This document shows positions 1 through 8,632 of a DNA stretch of 64,000 nt, piece by piece. Source of the stretch: Phycisphaerales bacterium (GTDB lineage: Bacteria; Planctomycetota; Phycisphaerae; Phycisphaerales; UBA1924); NCBI GenBank assembly GCA_016699835.1, contig CP064987.1, positions 3,286,001 through 3,350,000 of the forward strand, read 5' to 3'. Below the pieces are notes generated by a model. That model was not told the DNA's origin and searched no databases. It saw only the letters and a list, made by a program, of their open reading frames with translations. Every line of letters starts with the position of its first letter. Within the stretch, counting starts at the first letter, position 1. The translations under genes were made by a program, and so were the position numbers.

Positions 1-1
1 C

Positions 2-1822
2 CTGCACAGCTTTGCCTTCACGGCGGTGGGCGTGCCGATGGCGGGCCAGGCGGCGGGCGAGTTGGCGTCACTGCTGCGAGACCTCCATGTCGTCCTCATC
101 GGCGACAACGATGACGCTGGTCGGAAGAGCATCCAGACCCTGGCCGCCGCGCTCGTCGGCGTCTGCGCCTCGGTGCGCTTCACGTTTCCGCCGGACGGTC
201 ACAAGGACGTGCGGTCGTGGGTCGCCGACGGCGGGGCGGGTGATGCGGACATCGCGCAGCTGATCGAAGAGGCTCAGCCGTATGCACGGCCAGCGCCGGA
301 GAAGGCCGACCGGCCGCCAGCGCCCGAGTTCGAGCCCTTCCCGACGGACGCGCTGCCGAAGGCCGCGGCCGACCTCGTGCGGGCCGGCGCGGTGTCGATG
401 CAGGTGGATCAGGCGATGCTCGGCCCGCTCGCCTTGGCGGCGATGGCATCCGCGGTCGGGAATGCTCGCACCATCGCGCTGCACGCCTCCTGGCATGAAC
501 CCGCGGTTCTGTGGGTGGCGGTCCTCGCCCCCTCCGGCGCGGGCAAATCACCAAGCCTCGCACTTGTCACCCGCCCCGCCGAGCGCCGCGATGCTGCGGC
601 GCTTCGCGAGCACAAGGAGGCGATGAATGAGCACGCCGCTGCGCTTGCCGTTCACGAGAAGGCGATGCGGGGCTGGGAGCGGGCGTCTGGTAAGGGCAAC
701 CTGACCGCGACACCGCCCGCAGCTCCGGAGGCACCGGTATGCGAGCGACACCTCACCAATGACGTCACGCTCGAGGGACTCGCGGCCATGCTCGCCGCCA
801 GCCCTCGCGGGTTGCTGCTCGCGTGCGACGAACTGGCCGCGTGGTTCGGCTCATTTGGGAGATATGCGGCGAACAGTCGCGCCGCGGGCGAGGCCTCGCG
901 CTGGCTGCCGCTGCACCGAGCAAGCTCGCTCCGAGTTGATCGTCGCACCGCGCCGCCACTGCTCGTTGAACGGGCCGCCGTGTGTATTGCGGGGATGATC
1001 CAGCCATCGGTTTTCGCCGCGGCGCTCACGGGCACGGACTTCGACTCGGGGCTGGTGGCCCGGCTCCTGCTGTCGATGCCGCCAGTTCCGACCCGGCGCT
1101 GGCAGCCCGGTGGGATCCCGCCCATCGTCGAGGGGGCGTACAACGCGATGGTCGAGCGGTTGTACGCACTCGATCTCGATGCGGATGAGCATGGCATCGC
1201 GATGCCCCGAGCCCTCGCGCTCGATGAGCAGGCTAGCGAACTGTGGGCCAACTTCTACGACTCCCTGAACGCAGACATGGCGGGCCAGGACGAGCGGGCT
1301 CGCGCGATGATGTCCAAGATCGAGTGCGCGGCCGCGCGCCTGGCACTCGTCATCCACCTCGGCAGGGTCGCCGCTGGCGAAGGCGCTATCGCCAATGTCA
1401 TCGATTCCGAGTCGATGGATCGAGGCATCCGGCTGGCGAACTGGTTCCGCCGCGAGGCCGAGCGGACTTACTTGCGCCTCGCCGAGGGCGATGACGACCG
1501 TGAGGCTCGGCAGTTGCTCGACCTGGTCCGTCGCAAGGGCGGCAGCGTCAGCGGGCGGGAACTCGTCCAGTCGTCGAGGTCGTTCAAGACCGTGAAGGAC
1601 GCCGAGGCCGCGCTGTCGCGGCTGGTCGATGCGGGGCACGGGAAGTGGATGTACCTGCCCCAGCGCGGGCCCGGCGCGCCCAAGGCCCGCAGGTTCGTGC
1701 TGCCCGGCGCTTCCGGCGATCCCGTCTACAGAAACCACGCTGGCGGTGTCGCGGAAGGGGATTCCGTTTGTGTAGACGCTGTAGACACGCCCACCACCGG
1801 CACCGCGGGAGGTGCCGAGTGA
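2..1822 (+). CDS. Toprim/DUF3987 primase-helicase, 5' end cut by window
   Basis: Probable replication protein of the left element. The reading frame is open to the window edge; 606 residues are visible. Residues 28-50 hold the end of a Toprim fold (VVLIGDNDDAGRK, the DxDxxG acidic motif of primases). A DUF3987-type P-loop domain follows, with Walker A APSGAGKS near residue 180 and a possible Walker B-like acidic segment LLLACDELAAW near 270. The C-terminal ~100 residues look like a winged-helix tail. Toprim plus DUF3987 is usual for phage or plasmid primase-helicases; the missing N-terminus would carry the zinc finger or catalytic primase part. It ends TGATG, overlapping the next start, so it heads a translationally coupled operon. 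A second DUF3987 protein with a different primase module lies at 55225..57411. Confidence 0.8.
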   Translation: MHSFAFTAVGVPMAGQAAGELASLLRDLHVVLIGDNDDAGRKSIQTLAAALVGVCASVRFTFPPDGHKDVRSWVADGGAGDADIAQLIEEAQPYARPAPEKADRPPAPEFEPFPTDALPKAAADLVRAGAVSMQVDQAMLGPLALAAMASAVGNARTIALHASWHEPAVLWVAVLAPSGAGKSPSLALVTRPAERRDAAALREHKEAMNEHAAALAVHEKAMRGWERASGKGNLTATPPAAPEAPVCERHLTNDVTLEGLAAMLAASPRGLLLACDELAAWFGSFGRYAANSRAAGEASRWLPLHRASSLRVDRRTAPPLLVERAAVCIAGMIQPSVFAAALTGTDFDSGLVARLLLSMPPVPTRRWQPGGIPPIVEGAYNAMVERLYALDLDADEHGIAMPRALALDEQASELWANFYDSLNADMAGQDERARAMMSKIECAAARLALVIHLGRVAAGEGAIANVIDSESMDRGIRLANWFRREAERTYLRLAEGDDDREARQLLDLVRRKGGSVSGRELVQSSRSFKTVKDAEAALSRLVDAGHGKWMYLPQRGPGAPKARRFVLPGASGDPVYRNHAGGVAEGDSVCVDAVDTPTTGTAGGAE

Positions 1823-2085
1823 TGCGATGGAGTGCCTACTGGCTGAAGGCCTTCAACGAGGGGCGGCACATCGACGGCCGCCTCAACGGCGAGTACGTCG
1901 CCCGAGTCATCGCCATCGAGCGGCTCTCGGGCATGCCCATCATGCCGCACAAATGCGGCCGCCAGCGCCGGCTCTACCTCGCGATGGCGTGCCTGCGAGG
2001 GGAGTGGGTGATCGTGGGTGTGTACGGCACGTCATGGTCAGCAAAGCGGGCGTGCGAGCGCACGCTCGAAGAGGCAACGTCATGA
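1822..2085 (+). CDS. Small basic protein of left element, unknown function
   Basis: 87 residues, starting at the ATG that overlaps the stop of the primase-helicase by one base (TGATG), with GGGAGG eleven bases upstream. The sequence (MRWSAYWLKAFNEGRHIDG ...) is basic and has two cysteines but no motif I recognise. It ends ATGA, overlapping the next gene by four bases. Its position in a tightly coupled replication operon suggests an accessory DNA-replication or regulatory role, but this is only context. Confidence 0.55.
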   Translation: MRWSAYWLKAFNEGRHIDGRLNGEYVARVIAIERLSGMPIMPHKCGRQRRLYLAMACLRGEWVIVGVYGTSWSAKRACERTLEEATS

Positions 2086-2579
2086 ATCGATGGCAACGCA
2101 GTCTGCACGAGGCCGGTCGCGTGGTCGCGGCCTATGTGCTCAGCAGTCACAAAGCCGTGGCGAAGGTGTATCACGATGGCGGCGCGTGCTGGCCGTCGCG
2201 AGAACTCAGCCCAATGAACCGGGAGATCGTCCTGGCCATCGGGCCCCTGGCCGCGGCCATCGCCCAGCGAGAGCGTGAGCCGGAGCTTCCGCCGCACCTG
2301 AAGAACAAACCCATCGAGCTGCAAGCCGTAGGCCAAGTCGACATGTTCGACCACCAGTTCTGCGACTTCCGGGCAACCTCGGACCTCGCGCTAATCGCCG
2401 ACTTCTGCATCGAGAGCCCGGATGACCAACCACAGCGGTGCTCCCAGAGCGGGGAGTTGGCAGGCTCGACCGCCGAGCAGCTCGTCAGCCAGCACCACGC
2501 ACTCATCGTCAAGGCCGCGCGGGAGCTGTTCCTGCACGGCATCGTCACCGTCCCCATTCCCGAAAGGAAAGAGTCATGA
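2082..2579 (+). CDS. Hypothetical protein of left element operon
   Basis: 165 residues, ATG overlapping the previous stop by four bases. The N-terminal half contains SSHKAVAKVYHDGGACWPSR, and the C-terminal part (STAEQLVSQHHALIVKAARELFLHG) looks helical. No catalytic motif or membrane segment is visible. A purine-rich stretch (GAAAGGAAAGAG) before its stop serves as ribosome site for the next gene, which overlaps by four bases. Function unknown; coupling places it with the element's replication genes. Confidence 0.55.
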   Translation: MNRWQRSLHEAGRVVAAYVLSSHKAVAKVYHDGGACWPSRELSPMNREIVLAIGPLAAAIAQREREPELPPHLKNKPIELQAVGQVDMFDHQFCDFRATSDLALIADFCIESPDDQPQRCSQSGELAGSTAEQLVSQHHALIVKAARELFLHGIVTVPIPERKES

Positions 2580-3265
2580 TGTCACTCACCCAGATCGCCC
2601 AGAACAAGAAGCAGCAGGCCCGCACCGCGTTCATCAACGCGGCGTGGTCGGAGGAGCCGCCGGAGCGCCTCGCGGAACTGGCCAACGAAGCCGGGATGGA
2701 GCTCGCGGCCGCGGACGCCATCCTGGCCCGCATCGCAGACGTTCGCAACGACATGGACGCTGCCGACAGCGTCATGCGTCTGCGGCGTGCAGCGAGCAAG
2801 GCCAAGGCCCACTCGGATGCGGTTGCTGCGCGGACGCAGGCCGCGATCGAGAAGCTCGAAGCGGAGGCGGAAGCGGCGGCACTCGAGACTGGCAGCGCGT
2901 TGCGCGAGGCTGGTGACGCTGAGTCCGCCGCGCGGCGGGTGCTGGCCCTCTACGCCGACGGGCTCATCCCTGTGTCCCGCCTGCCCAAGGACGTGGTCGC
3001 GATGCTCGAGCGTGAAGAACTGGAGGTCAAGGTCAACCAGGCCCACGCCGTGGTCATCGCCGCGACCAACAAGCGCAACAGCCTCCGCGAGGATGTGCAG
3101 CGGCTGGAGCGCGAACTGCAGTACCTTCCCATCTCCCGCGACCGGCAGGAGCAGGAGGCCCGGCTGAAGGCGGAGATCGAGCGGGCCAAGGCCGCCCTCG
3201 CGGCTGCGGAGACCCGGCTCAGCGACGCCGAGCGGGCGCACGCCAAGGCCCGTCAGGGCCTGTAG
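2576..3265 (+). CDS. Long coiled-coil protein of left element
   Basis: 229 residues, ATGATG start overlapping the previous stop. Composition is dominated by Ala, Glu, Arg and Leu. Residues ~45-130 and ~155-229 look like long amphipathic helices (for example KAEIERAKAALAAAETRLSDAERAHAKAR), separated by a proline-containing hinge (LYADGLIPVSRLPKDVV). No enzyme motif is present. Phage-encoded coiled-coil proteins of this sort can be scaffolds, recombination mediators or inhibitors of host factors; none can be chosen here. It is the last gene before a strong hairpin at 3289. Confidence 0.6.
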   Translation: MMSLTQIAQNKKQQARTAFINAAWSEEPPERLAELANEAGMELAAADAILARIADVRNDMDAADSVMRLRRAASKAKAHSDAVAARTQAAIEKLEAEAEAAALETGSALREAGDAESAARRVLALYADGLIPVSRLPKDVVAMLEREELEVKVNQAHAVVIAATNKRNSLREDVQRLERELQYLPISRDRQEQEARLKAEIERAKAALAAAETRLSDAERAHAKARQGL

Positions 3266-3288
3266 GCCCCGCACATCCCCACATGTCT

Positions 3289-3316
3289 CGCCCCCCGGTA
3301 TAGCCGCCGGGGGGCG
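3289..3316 (+). terminator. Perfect 10-bp GC hairpin after left-element operon
   Basis: CGCCCCCCGG and CCGGGGGGCG form a perfect ten-base-pair stem around an eight-base loop, 23 bases after the coiled-coil gene. No T-run follows, so it may be a Rho-type pause, a transcript-protecting stem or a protein site rather than a classical terminator. It separates the operon from the integrase gene. Confidence 0.45.
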
Positions 3317-3402
3317 ACTTGACCCGTGCCACCGGCGAGCCCTGACTGTGACCCCCAACCCCGGCAGCCCGCCGAGGTCGGAGCGATGGAGACCTCCGCC
3401 CG

Positions 3403-4890
3403 ATGGGCACCGTGTTCCGCAAAGCCTGGACCGCACCTCTTCCGCCGAACGCGGAGATCGTCGTGCTGCGGGGCAAGCGGATGGCCCGCTACCAACTTCG
3501 CAACGGCAAGGTCCGCACCGCGGAGGTGTTCACCGCCGCCGACGGCCGCGAGCGCATCCGCGGCGAGACGAAGTCGTACATCGCCAAGTTCCGCGATGCG
3601 GCCGGGTACTGGGTCGAGCGGCCGACCGGCTGCACCGATGAGACCGCCGCGCGGGCGGTGCTCGCCCAACTCCAGCGCCGGGCAGAGCTCGTGAAGGCGG
3701 GCGTGATCACGCCGGAGGAGGACGCCGCCTCACGGCACGGTGCCGAGTCGATCGAGACCAATCTCGACGCGTGGCGCGACCACCTGCGGCTCAAGGGCAG
3801 CACCGAGCATTGGTACACGCAGGCCCGCCGCCGGGTGGCCCGCGTCGCCACTGACCGGGGCGTGAAGCGCCTCCGCGACTTCACCGCCGCGATGGTCGAG
3901 CGCTGGCTCCGGGATCAGGCCGACACCGGCATGTCCGCGGGCACGCGGAACGGCTACCGGCAGGCGTGCGTGACGTTCATCAACTGGTGCGTCCGCGCTG
4001 GACGGCTCACGCACAACCCGCTGCTGGCCGTCGCGGTGGCCGACCAGCGGGCCGACACGCGGCGGCAGCGCCGGGCGCTAACCGAAGAGGAACTGGCCCG
4101 CCTGCTCGACGCCGCGCAGCGTCGCCCGTTGGCGGACGCAATGACGGTGCGTCGCGGCAAGGCCAAGGGCAAGCCGCTGGCGAACCTCTCGCCGGAGACC
4201 CGCGAAGACCTTCTGCGAACTGGACGCGAGCGGGCGCTGATCTACAAGTGCTTGGTTCTGACCGGCCTTCGCAAGGGCGAGCTGACCAGCATCACGGTTG
4301 GCCAGGTGGATCTTGACGGCCGCGTGCCATGTCTCGTGCTGCACGCCCGCGACGAAAAGAACCGGCGCGGCTCCGAGATCCCGCTGCGGGCGGACCTCGC
4401 TGCCGACATCCGCTCCTGGCTGGCCGACCGGCTCGTGTGGGCCCAACAGGCCGCCCGCGAGGCGGAAGACCCGATACCGGCGGCGCTCGCGAACGACGAG
4501 CCGCTCTTCGACGTGCCGGAAGGGCTCATCCGAATCTTCGACCGCGACCTGGTCTTCGCCGGGCTGGCCCGCGTCGAGACCCGCAGCGGCAAGGAAGTCG
4601 TCGTCAAGACGGACGATCGCGGCCGCACGATCGACATCCACGCGCTGCGCCACACCTTTGGAACCCACCTCTCGAAGGCCGGTGTCCCCCTGCGGACGGC
4701 GCAGGCGGCCATGCGGCACAGCGACCCGAGCCTCACGGCCAACGTCTACACCGACCCGAAGCTGCTCGACGTGGCGGGGGCGGTCGCGAGCCTGCCGAAT
4801 CTGCCGCTGGGAAGAACAGAGACGCCCCAAACTCCAGCGCTTCATGCGCAGCCATCACCCCCGAAGCACTTCGCTGATTGCTCAGCATGA
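3403..4890 (+). CDS. Tyrosine site-specific integrase
   Basis: 495 residues, phage-type tyrosine recombinase for integration and excision of the left element. A long N-terminal region (arm-binding plus SAM-like core-binding, about residues 110-220: WYTQARRRVARVATDR ... WLRDQADTGMSAGTRNGYRQA) precedes the catalytic domain. Catalytic elements: Arg in LTGLRKGELTSI (~287), His-x-x-Arg in HALRHTFGTHL (~412), His in MRHSDPSLTANVYTD with the nucleophilic Tyr (~446). The last ~35 residues are a low-complexity tail. The gene stands alone after the hairpin at 3289. Integrases are normally next to an attachment site, which supports an element border to the right, although a protease pair lies between it and tRNA-Gly. 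Confidence 0.9.
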   Translation: MGTVFRKAWTAPLPPNAEIVVLRGKRMARYQLRNGKVRTAEVFTAADGRERIRGETKSYIAKFRDAAGYWVERPTGCTDETAARAVLAQLQRRAELVKAGVITPEEDAASRHGAESIETNLDAWRDHLRLKGSTEHWYTQARRRVARVATDRGVKRLRDFTAAMVERWLRDQADTGMSAGTRNGYRQACVTFINWCVRAGRLTHNPLLAVAVADQRADTRRQRRALTEEELARLLDAAQRRPLADAMTVRRGKAKGKPLANLSPETREDLLRTGRERALIYKCLVLTGLRKGELTSITVGQVDLDGRVPCLVLHARDEKNRRGSEIPLRADLAADIRSWLADRLVWAQQAAREAEDPIPAALANDEPLFDVPEGLIRIFDRDLVFAGLARVETRSGKEVVVKTDDRGRTIDIHALRHTFGTHLSKAGVPLRTAQAAMRHSDPSLTANVYTDPKLLDVAGAVASLPNLPLGRTETPQTPALHAQPSPPKHFADCSA

Positions 4891-4934
4891 AGCGAGAGCG
4901 GGAGCGTCGTGCGTGTGGATGGATGCTGAGTACG

Positions 4935-5861
4935 TCAGCTGGCAACCTGAATCGTCGGTTGAGCGAGAAGGATGTGAGCAGTTCCCTGCTGATTCTCGAT
5001 AATCTTGAACGCGGCAGTTGACTGAAGCGTCAGGACGCAGGCATGGTGAACGGTGAGAATCGCGTCTTGGAGCGTGTCTGGCTTCTCGATGTCCACTATT
5101 GTCAGTCCAAGATCGCGTGCTTGGTCTCGCGTGATGTGACGCGAATGCGACAGGGTGAGCGCGTGACTGCCGAGTTCCTTGATGACTTTTCTGGCAGTCT
5201 TCTTCGCGGCAGACTGCGACTCATCTTTCAGCATGCCGGTGAGCAGCCACTTCTCGACCATCTCCTCCGACCATTTGATCGCTTTCTCACACTCGCCAAT
5301 CAGAGTCGGGTGGTACCTGGCGATGATCGGCTGCCACACAGGAATCGCCTTTGGATCGGCCGCGATCTCCTTCTTGGCTCTCTCGAATTCCTCGACGATT
5401 CCGTGAGCAGGCAAGCCGCCGAACTGCGGATCGATCGGTCCGAGGTTCGAGTGCTTGCCCATGAGGATGGCTTTGCACGAACACGCGATCATGGTGCCCG
5501 CCGACATGGCGATCTGCGGAATGATCGCTCGAATGTCGTCCTTGAACATCTGCCTCAGGTAGTGGACGAGCGACTCGGTAGCCGCGATCTCTCCGCCGGG
5601 TGTGTGCAGAACCAAATCGAGACCTTTGGCACGATCGAGACCGTTGATCGCGGCCATGAAACCGTTCTTGTCGGAATCGTTGATGTCGAAACCCTGCACG
5701 CCCCGCTTCGCGAGTTCCGGCTTCTGCAACCATCCGGAGTAGTACACGATCACGTTGCGCTTGGTCTCTTCTGAGAGCGCGCGAATGGCTTCCCTACGGA
5801 CCACATCGTGGGCCGAACCAGTAGCCTGAATCTTGCTCAGGACTTCCTTCCAGTTTGGCAT
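4935..5861 (-). CDS. SDH-type ClpP-fold serine protease
   Basis: 308 residues of the SDH_sah (serine dehydrogenase proteinase) family, a ClpP/crotonase-fold relative of SppA. An oxyanion-type HTPGG loop lies at 86-90, and the nucleophile should be Ser120 in AMSAGTM, by analogy to SppA and ClpP. No signal peptide is visible, so it is probably cytosolic or peripheral. A glycine-rich loop (GKHSNLGPIDPQFGG) sits ~40 residues further on, as in SppA. It starts 13 bases downstream of a 69-residue gene on the same strand. Base composition is clearly less GC-rich than the rest of the window, suggesting recent acquisition as cargo. Members of this family occur in phage-defence and stress loci, but no partner nuclease is visible here. 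Confidence 0.8.
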   Translation of the reverse strand: MPNWKEVLSKIQATGSAHDVVRREAIRALSEETKRNVIVYYSGWLQKPELAKRGVQGFDINDSDKNGFMAAINGLDRAKGLDLVLHTPGGEIAATESLVHYLRQMFKDDIRAIIPQIAMSAGTMIACSCKAILMGKHSNLGPIDPQFGGLPAHGIVEEFERAKKEIAADPKAIPVWQPIIARYHPTLIGECEKAIKWSEEMVEKWLLTGMLKDESQSAAKKTARKVIKELGSHALTLSHSRHITRDQARDLGLTIVDIEKPDTLQDAILTVHHACVLTLQSTAAFKIIENQQGTAHILLAQPTIQVAS

Positions 5862-5873
5862 GCGAACTCCCGG

Positions 5874-6083
5874 TCAGAGCAACGTCGATCCTGAAAGGAC
5901 AATACGGTAGTGAACCGTGTGCTCCGAGGCGGGTGTGTACAGCTGGCGGACGCTCTGGCGGGACGCATCGTCGCCGATACCGAGCTTGTCAAAGACCTTC
6001 TGGATCTGCTTGACGCGATGAATAGACGGCTTCTTCGATGAACGACTTGGCTTCTTCCGACTCGCCTTTTCACGCTGTTTCAT
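5874..6083 (-). CDS. Small Lys-rich protein upstream of SDH protease
   Basis: 69 residues, very basic N-terminus (MKQREKASRKKPSRSSKKPS) followed by a compact segment. It precedes the SDH-type protease by 13 bases on the same strand, so the two are probably one operon. The lower GC content is shared with the protease. It could be a DNA- or RNA-binding partner or a substrate/regulator of the protease; no family recognised. Confidence 0.55.
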   Translation of the reverse strand: MKQREKASRKKPSRSSKKPSIHRVKQIQKVFDKLGIGDDASRQSVRQLYTPASEHTVHYRIVLSGSTLL

Positions 6084-6454
6084 CGTGGAATCCTCGATAT
6101 CGGAAGAGTAGCACGATTTGCGCTCCGCTGCAATCGGCTACAGGAGCCCTAGATCGGCGAGCATTATCGGTGCCAAGACTCCCAGTCCTGCAGCCATCGG
6201 GAACGCTCCCGCTCCGCCCGCACGATCACCCGCCGATCGGCAGCCTCATTGCCGCAACACCTTGCACACCCGCTTGCACCTGCGCTTGCTCAAGCGCTTG
6301 CACAAGCGAGCGTCCACCCAGGTCATTCCCTGTCATCGACCGGCTGTCGGCCCCGATCCCACCGCCCTCGCCTGCCTCGCCGGAACTCTCGGATTCTGCG
6401 GAGTTTGCCAACGAAAAGCCGCCGGTGTCATCGTGTGACATCGGCGGCAGACAA
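6084..6454. other. Intergenic region between element cargo and tRNA-Gly
   Basis: No convincing gene. The top strand becomes strongly C-rich here, like the host region. It contains a cluster of CGCTTGC/GCAAGCG motifs around 6270..6307 in both orientations, plus the hairpin terminator of tRNA-Gly at 6411..6448. The C-to-G imbalance suggests the element/host junction is near 6.1 to 6.2 kb. Confidence 0.4.
6411..6448 (-). terminator. Terminator of tRNA-Gly(CCC)
   Basis: Read on the minus strand, a 13-bp stem (GCCGCCGATGTCA with TGACACCGGCGGC, one G-T pair) around a five-base loop is followed by CTTTTCG. It starts seven bases past the tRNA 3' end, the right place for a Rho-independent terminator. 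Confidence 0.7.
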
Positions 6455-6526
6455 AGCGGGCGAGGAGGATCGAACTCCCGACATTCAGCTTGGGAAGCTG
6501 ACGTTCTACCGCTGAACTACGCCCGC
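6455..6526 (-). tRNA. tRNA-Gly(CCC)
   Basis: 72 nt cloverleaf: acceptor GCGGGCG pairs with CGCCCGC, D-arm GTAGTTCAGCGGTAGAAC, anticodon arm TCAGC-TTCCCAA-GCTGA giving anticodon CCC, T-arm GGGAGTTCGATCCTCC, discriminator U. CCA is not encoded. The 3' end faces the left element and is a candidate attachment site. Confidence 0.95.
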
Positions 6527-6769
6527 GGCCACGCACCACGGTCGTGCGTCTGCCTGCATCGTACACAGCACACCCCACCCTCGCCATCTCGACCCGTCGA
6601 CGCCACCTATGCCGCTCTGCGTCGCACCCCAAGTCGCGCCACCCGCGTGCCCCCTTGGGCTTCGTGCGCCACACCTCGCCGCTACGCTCGATTGGCGAAC
6701 ACTGGCCGCCAATCCGTCGGCCACCACCACTCGCCGCACCACGCCCTTCCGCACGAGAAAGGAGCACCC

Positions 6770-8161
6770 ATGGCCCTCTGGGGTGGACGATTCGAATCAG
6801 GTCCCGACGCCATCTTCCGCGAGATCAACGACTCGCTCCACTTCGACGCGCGACTCGCCCTCTGCGACATCGATGGCTCTATCGCCTGGGCCAACGCCCT
6901 CGCCCGCGCCCACGTCCTCACCGACGATGAAAACGTCCGCCTCCGAAACGCGCTCCTCGCGATGCGCGCCACCATCGCCGCCGATCCCCAAGTCCCTCTT
7001 CGCGACGGGCTGGGCAAGGACGAGGACATCCACACCTTCGTCGAGCGCCGACTCACCGAATCCCTCGGCCCGCTCGCCAAGAAACTCCACACAGGCCGCA
7101 GCCGAAACGACCAGGTCGCCACCGACCTCCGCCTCTGGACACGCCACGCCATCGACGCTCGCCTCGCCGAACTCAAGGCCGCCCGCGCCTCGCTCCTCGA
7201 CCTCGCCGCCCGCGAGCGCACCACCGTCATCTCCGGCTACACCCACCTCCAACGCGCCCAGCCCCTCCTCCTCGCCCACTGGGCCCTCGCCTACGAGGCC
7301 ATGCTCGCCCGTGACTCCGTCCGATTCAAGGACGCCCGTGCCCGCGTCAACCTCTGCCCCCTCGGCTCCGGAGCCCTCGCCGGCACGGCCTATCCCATCG
7401 ACCGCTACGCCCTCGCTCAGGACCTCTACTTCGCCGCCCCCACCACCAACAGCCTCGACGCCGTCTCCGACCGAGACTTCGTCCTCGAAACCCTCGCCGC
7501 GATCGCCATCACCGCAACCCACATCTCGCGCCTCGGCGAAGACCTCGTCCTCTACGGCTCGCAAGAGTTCAACTTCTTTGAGTTCGGCGACCAGGTCTCC
7601 TCCGGCTCGTCGCTCATGCCTCAGAAGAAGAACCCCGACGCCGCCGAACTCATGCGAGGCAAGGCCGCCCGCACCATCGGCTCGCTCGTCACGCTGCTGA
7701 CCGCTGTCAAGGGTCTCCCCCTCGCGTACAACAAAGACCTCCAGGAGGACAAAGAGCCGCTCTTCGACGCGATGGACACGCTGAGCCTCATGCTCCGGGT
7801 CACCCCCGTCGTTATGCGCACGCTCAAGGTCCGCGTTGATGTCTGCCGCAAGGCTGCCGAAGGTGGGCACTCCAACGCTACCGACCTTGCCGATTATCTC
7901 GTCGAGAAGAACATCCCCTTCCGCGAGGCCCACGATCTCGTCGGCAAGGCCGTCCGCCGCGCTCTCGAACTCGATATCTCCCTCGACCGCATGCCCCTGG
8001 ACGAACTCCGAGCCATCTCCCCCGTCATCGCCCAGGACGTCTTTTCACGGCTCACGATCGAGGCCAGCCTCAACCGCCGCGAGGTCCTCGGAGGCACAGG
8101 CCCCAAGGTCGTCCACACCGCCTTGACCAAAGCCCAGGAACAACTCAACGCCGAGCAATAG
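6770..8161 (+). CDS. argH: Argininosuccinate lyase
   Basis: 463 residues. Splits argininosuccinate into arginine and fumarate, the last step of arginine synthesis, in the cytosol. Recognisable by the N-terminus MALWGGRF, TGRSRNDQVATDLRLW (~109-124), the catalytic-His region YTHLQRAQP (~158-166) and the fumarase/aspartase superfamily signature GSSLMPQKKNP (~276-286) with its mobile catalytic Ser. Length is normal for the family. The ATG at 6770 is chosen because of GAAAGGAG seven bases upstream and the conserved first residues; the open frame extending far upstream runs across a tRNA gene and is not coding. It is monocistronic between two tRNA-Gly genes on the other strand, so arginine genes are not clustered here. 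Confidence 0.97.
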   Translation: MALWGGRFESGPDAIFREINDSLHFDARLALCDIDGSIAWANALARAHVLTDDENVRLRNALLAMRATIAADPQVPLRDGLGKDEDIHTFVERRLTESLGPLAKKLHTGRSRNDQVATDLRLWTRHAIDARLAELKAARASLLDLAARERTTVISGYTHLQRAQPLLLAHWALAYEAMLARDSVRFKDARARVNLCPLGSGALAGTAYPIDRYALAQDLYFAAPTTNSLDAVSDRDFVLETLAAIAITATHISRLGEDLVLYGSQEFNFFEFGDQVSSGSSLMPQKKNPDAAELMRGKAARTIGSLVTLLTAVKGLPLAYNKDLQEDKEPLFDAMDTLSLMLRVTPVVMRTLKVRVDVCRKAAEGGHSNATDLADYLVEKNIPFREAHDLVGKAVRRALELDISLDRMPLDELRAISPVIAQDVFSRLTIEASLNRREVLGGTGPKVVHTALTKAQEQLNAEQ

Positions 8162-8174
8162 CCCTCTTTGGTGG

Positions 8175-8194
8175 CACCACTCTCCAGAGTGGTG
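8175..8194. repeat. Dispersed GGTGGCACCAC hairpin, copy 1
   Basis: CACCACTCT-CC-AGAGTGGTG, a nine-base-pair palindrome with a two-base loop, 14 bases after argH. A partial second copy (GGTGGCACCACGCTCC) lies at 8206..8221. Similar GC palindromes occur at 25522 and 30913, all intergenic. Confidence 0.55.
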
Positions 8195-8249
8195 GCATTC
8201 AATTTGGTGGCACCACGCTCCAAAGCCGTGCTCGACCAACCCCCACTCG

Positions 8250-8283
8250 TAAAAACAAAGACCCCGCACCAAAGCACGGGGTC
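8250..8283 (-). terminator. Terminator of tRNA-Gly(GCC)
   Basis: On the minus strand GACCCCG / CGGGGTC form a seven-base-pair stem around a ten-base loop, then TTTGTTTTTA. It starts about 20 bases beyond the tRNA 3' end and is a classic Rho-independent terminator. Confidence 0.85.
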
Positions 8284-8303
8284 CATTCCAACACACATCT
8301 CAA

Positions 8304-8375
8304 AGCGGGTGAAGGGACTTGAACCCTCGACTTTCACGTTGGCAACGTGACGCTCTACCACTGAGCTACACCCGC
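8304..8375 (-). tRNA. tRNA-Gly(GCC)
   Basis: 72 nt cloverleaf: acceptor GCGGGTG / CACCCGC, D-arm GTAGCTCAGTGGTAGAGC, anticodon arm TCACG-TTGCCAA-CGTGA giving anticodon GCC, T-arm GAGGGTTCAAGTCCCTT, discriminator U. CCA not encoded. With the CCC isoacceptor 1.8 kb away, this reads two glycine codon families. Confidence 0.95.
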
Positions 8376-8438
8376 GACTTGTCAACCCACAGAACCGGTC
8401 CGCGAGCCAAAGCCCACCTCCCGATTCACCGGGAGAGA

Positions 8439-8467
8439 AACGTAGCCGGGAGCCTCCGCCCTGTCAA
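8439..8467 (-). promoter_or_regulatory. Sigma70-type promoter for tRNA-Gly(GCC)
   Basis: On the minus strand TTGACA (8467..8462) and TACGTT (8444..8439) are separated by exactly 17 bases. The predicted start is ~55 bases before the tRNA 5' end, giving a short processed leader. Nothing else is seen in the gap 8376..8632. Confidence 0.55.
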
Positions 8468-8632
8468 CGCCATTGCCCCATACTCCCCCGCCAACGCCCC
8501 CATCGCCCATGTTCCCGGGCCTCGATCACGAGGCCCAGACATTGCGAGCCTCACGAATCGACCTACCCCATCTCGTGGCACAGGCGTCCCACCTGTGACT
8601 ACTCCTTCTACTCCCACACGCAGCACTCCTCG

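Larger units (their letters stand above)
1..6100. mobile_element. Right end of an integrated element with tyrosine integrase
   Basis: Inferred from gene content: a Toprim/DUF3987 primase-helicase, three overlapping small genes, a tyrosine recombinase and a lower-GC cargo pair, all unlike the housekeeping genes that begin after 6.2 kb. The right border is not resolved. tRNA-Gly(CCC) at 6455..6526 has its 3' end facing the element and is the natural candidate target. However, the strongly C-rich top strand typical of the host DNA already starts near 6,120 to 6,200, so the junction may lie a few hundred bases left of the tRNA. The other end is outside the window. Confidence 0.6.

Noticed and set aside
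6038..6769. Open frame extending argH 244 codons upstream
   Set aside because: It crosses the tRNA-Gly(CCC) gene and its terminator; the ATG at 6770 has a good ribosome site and the conserved first residues.
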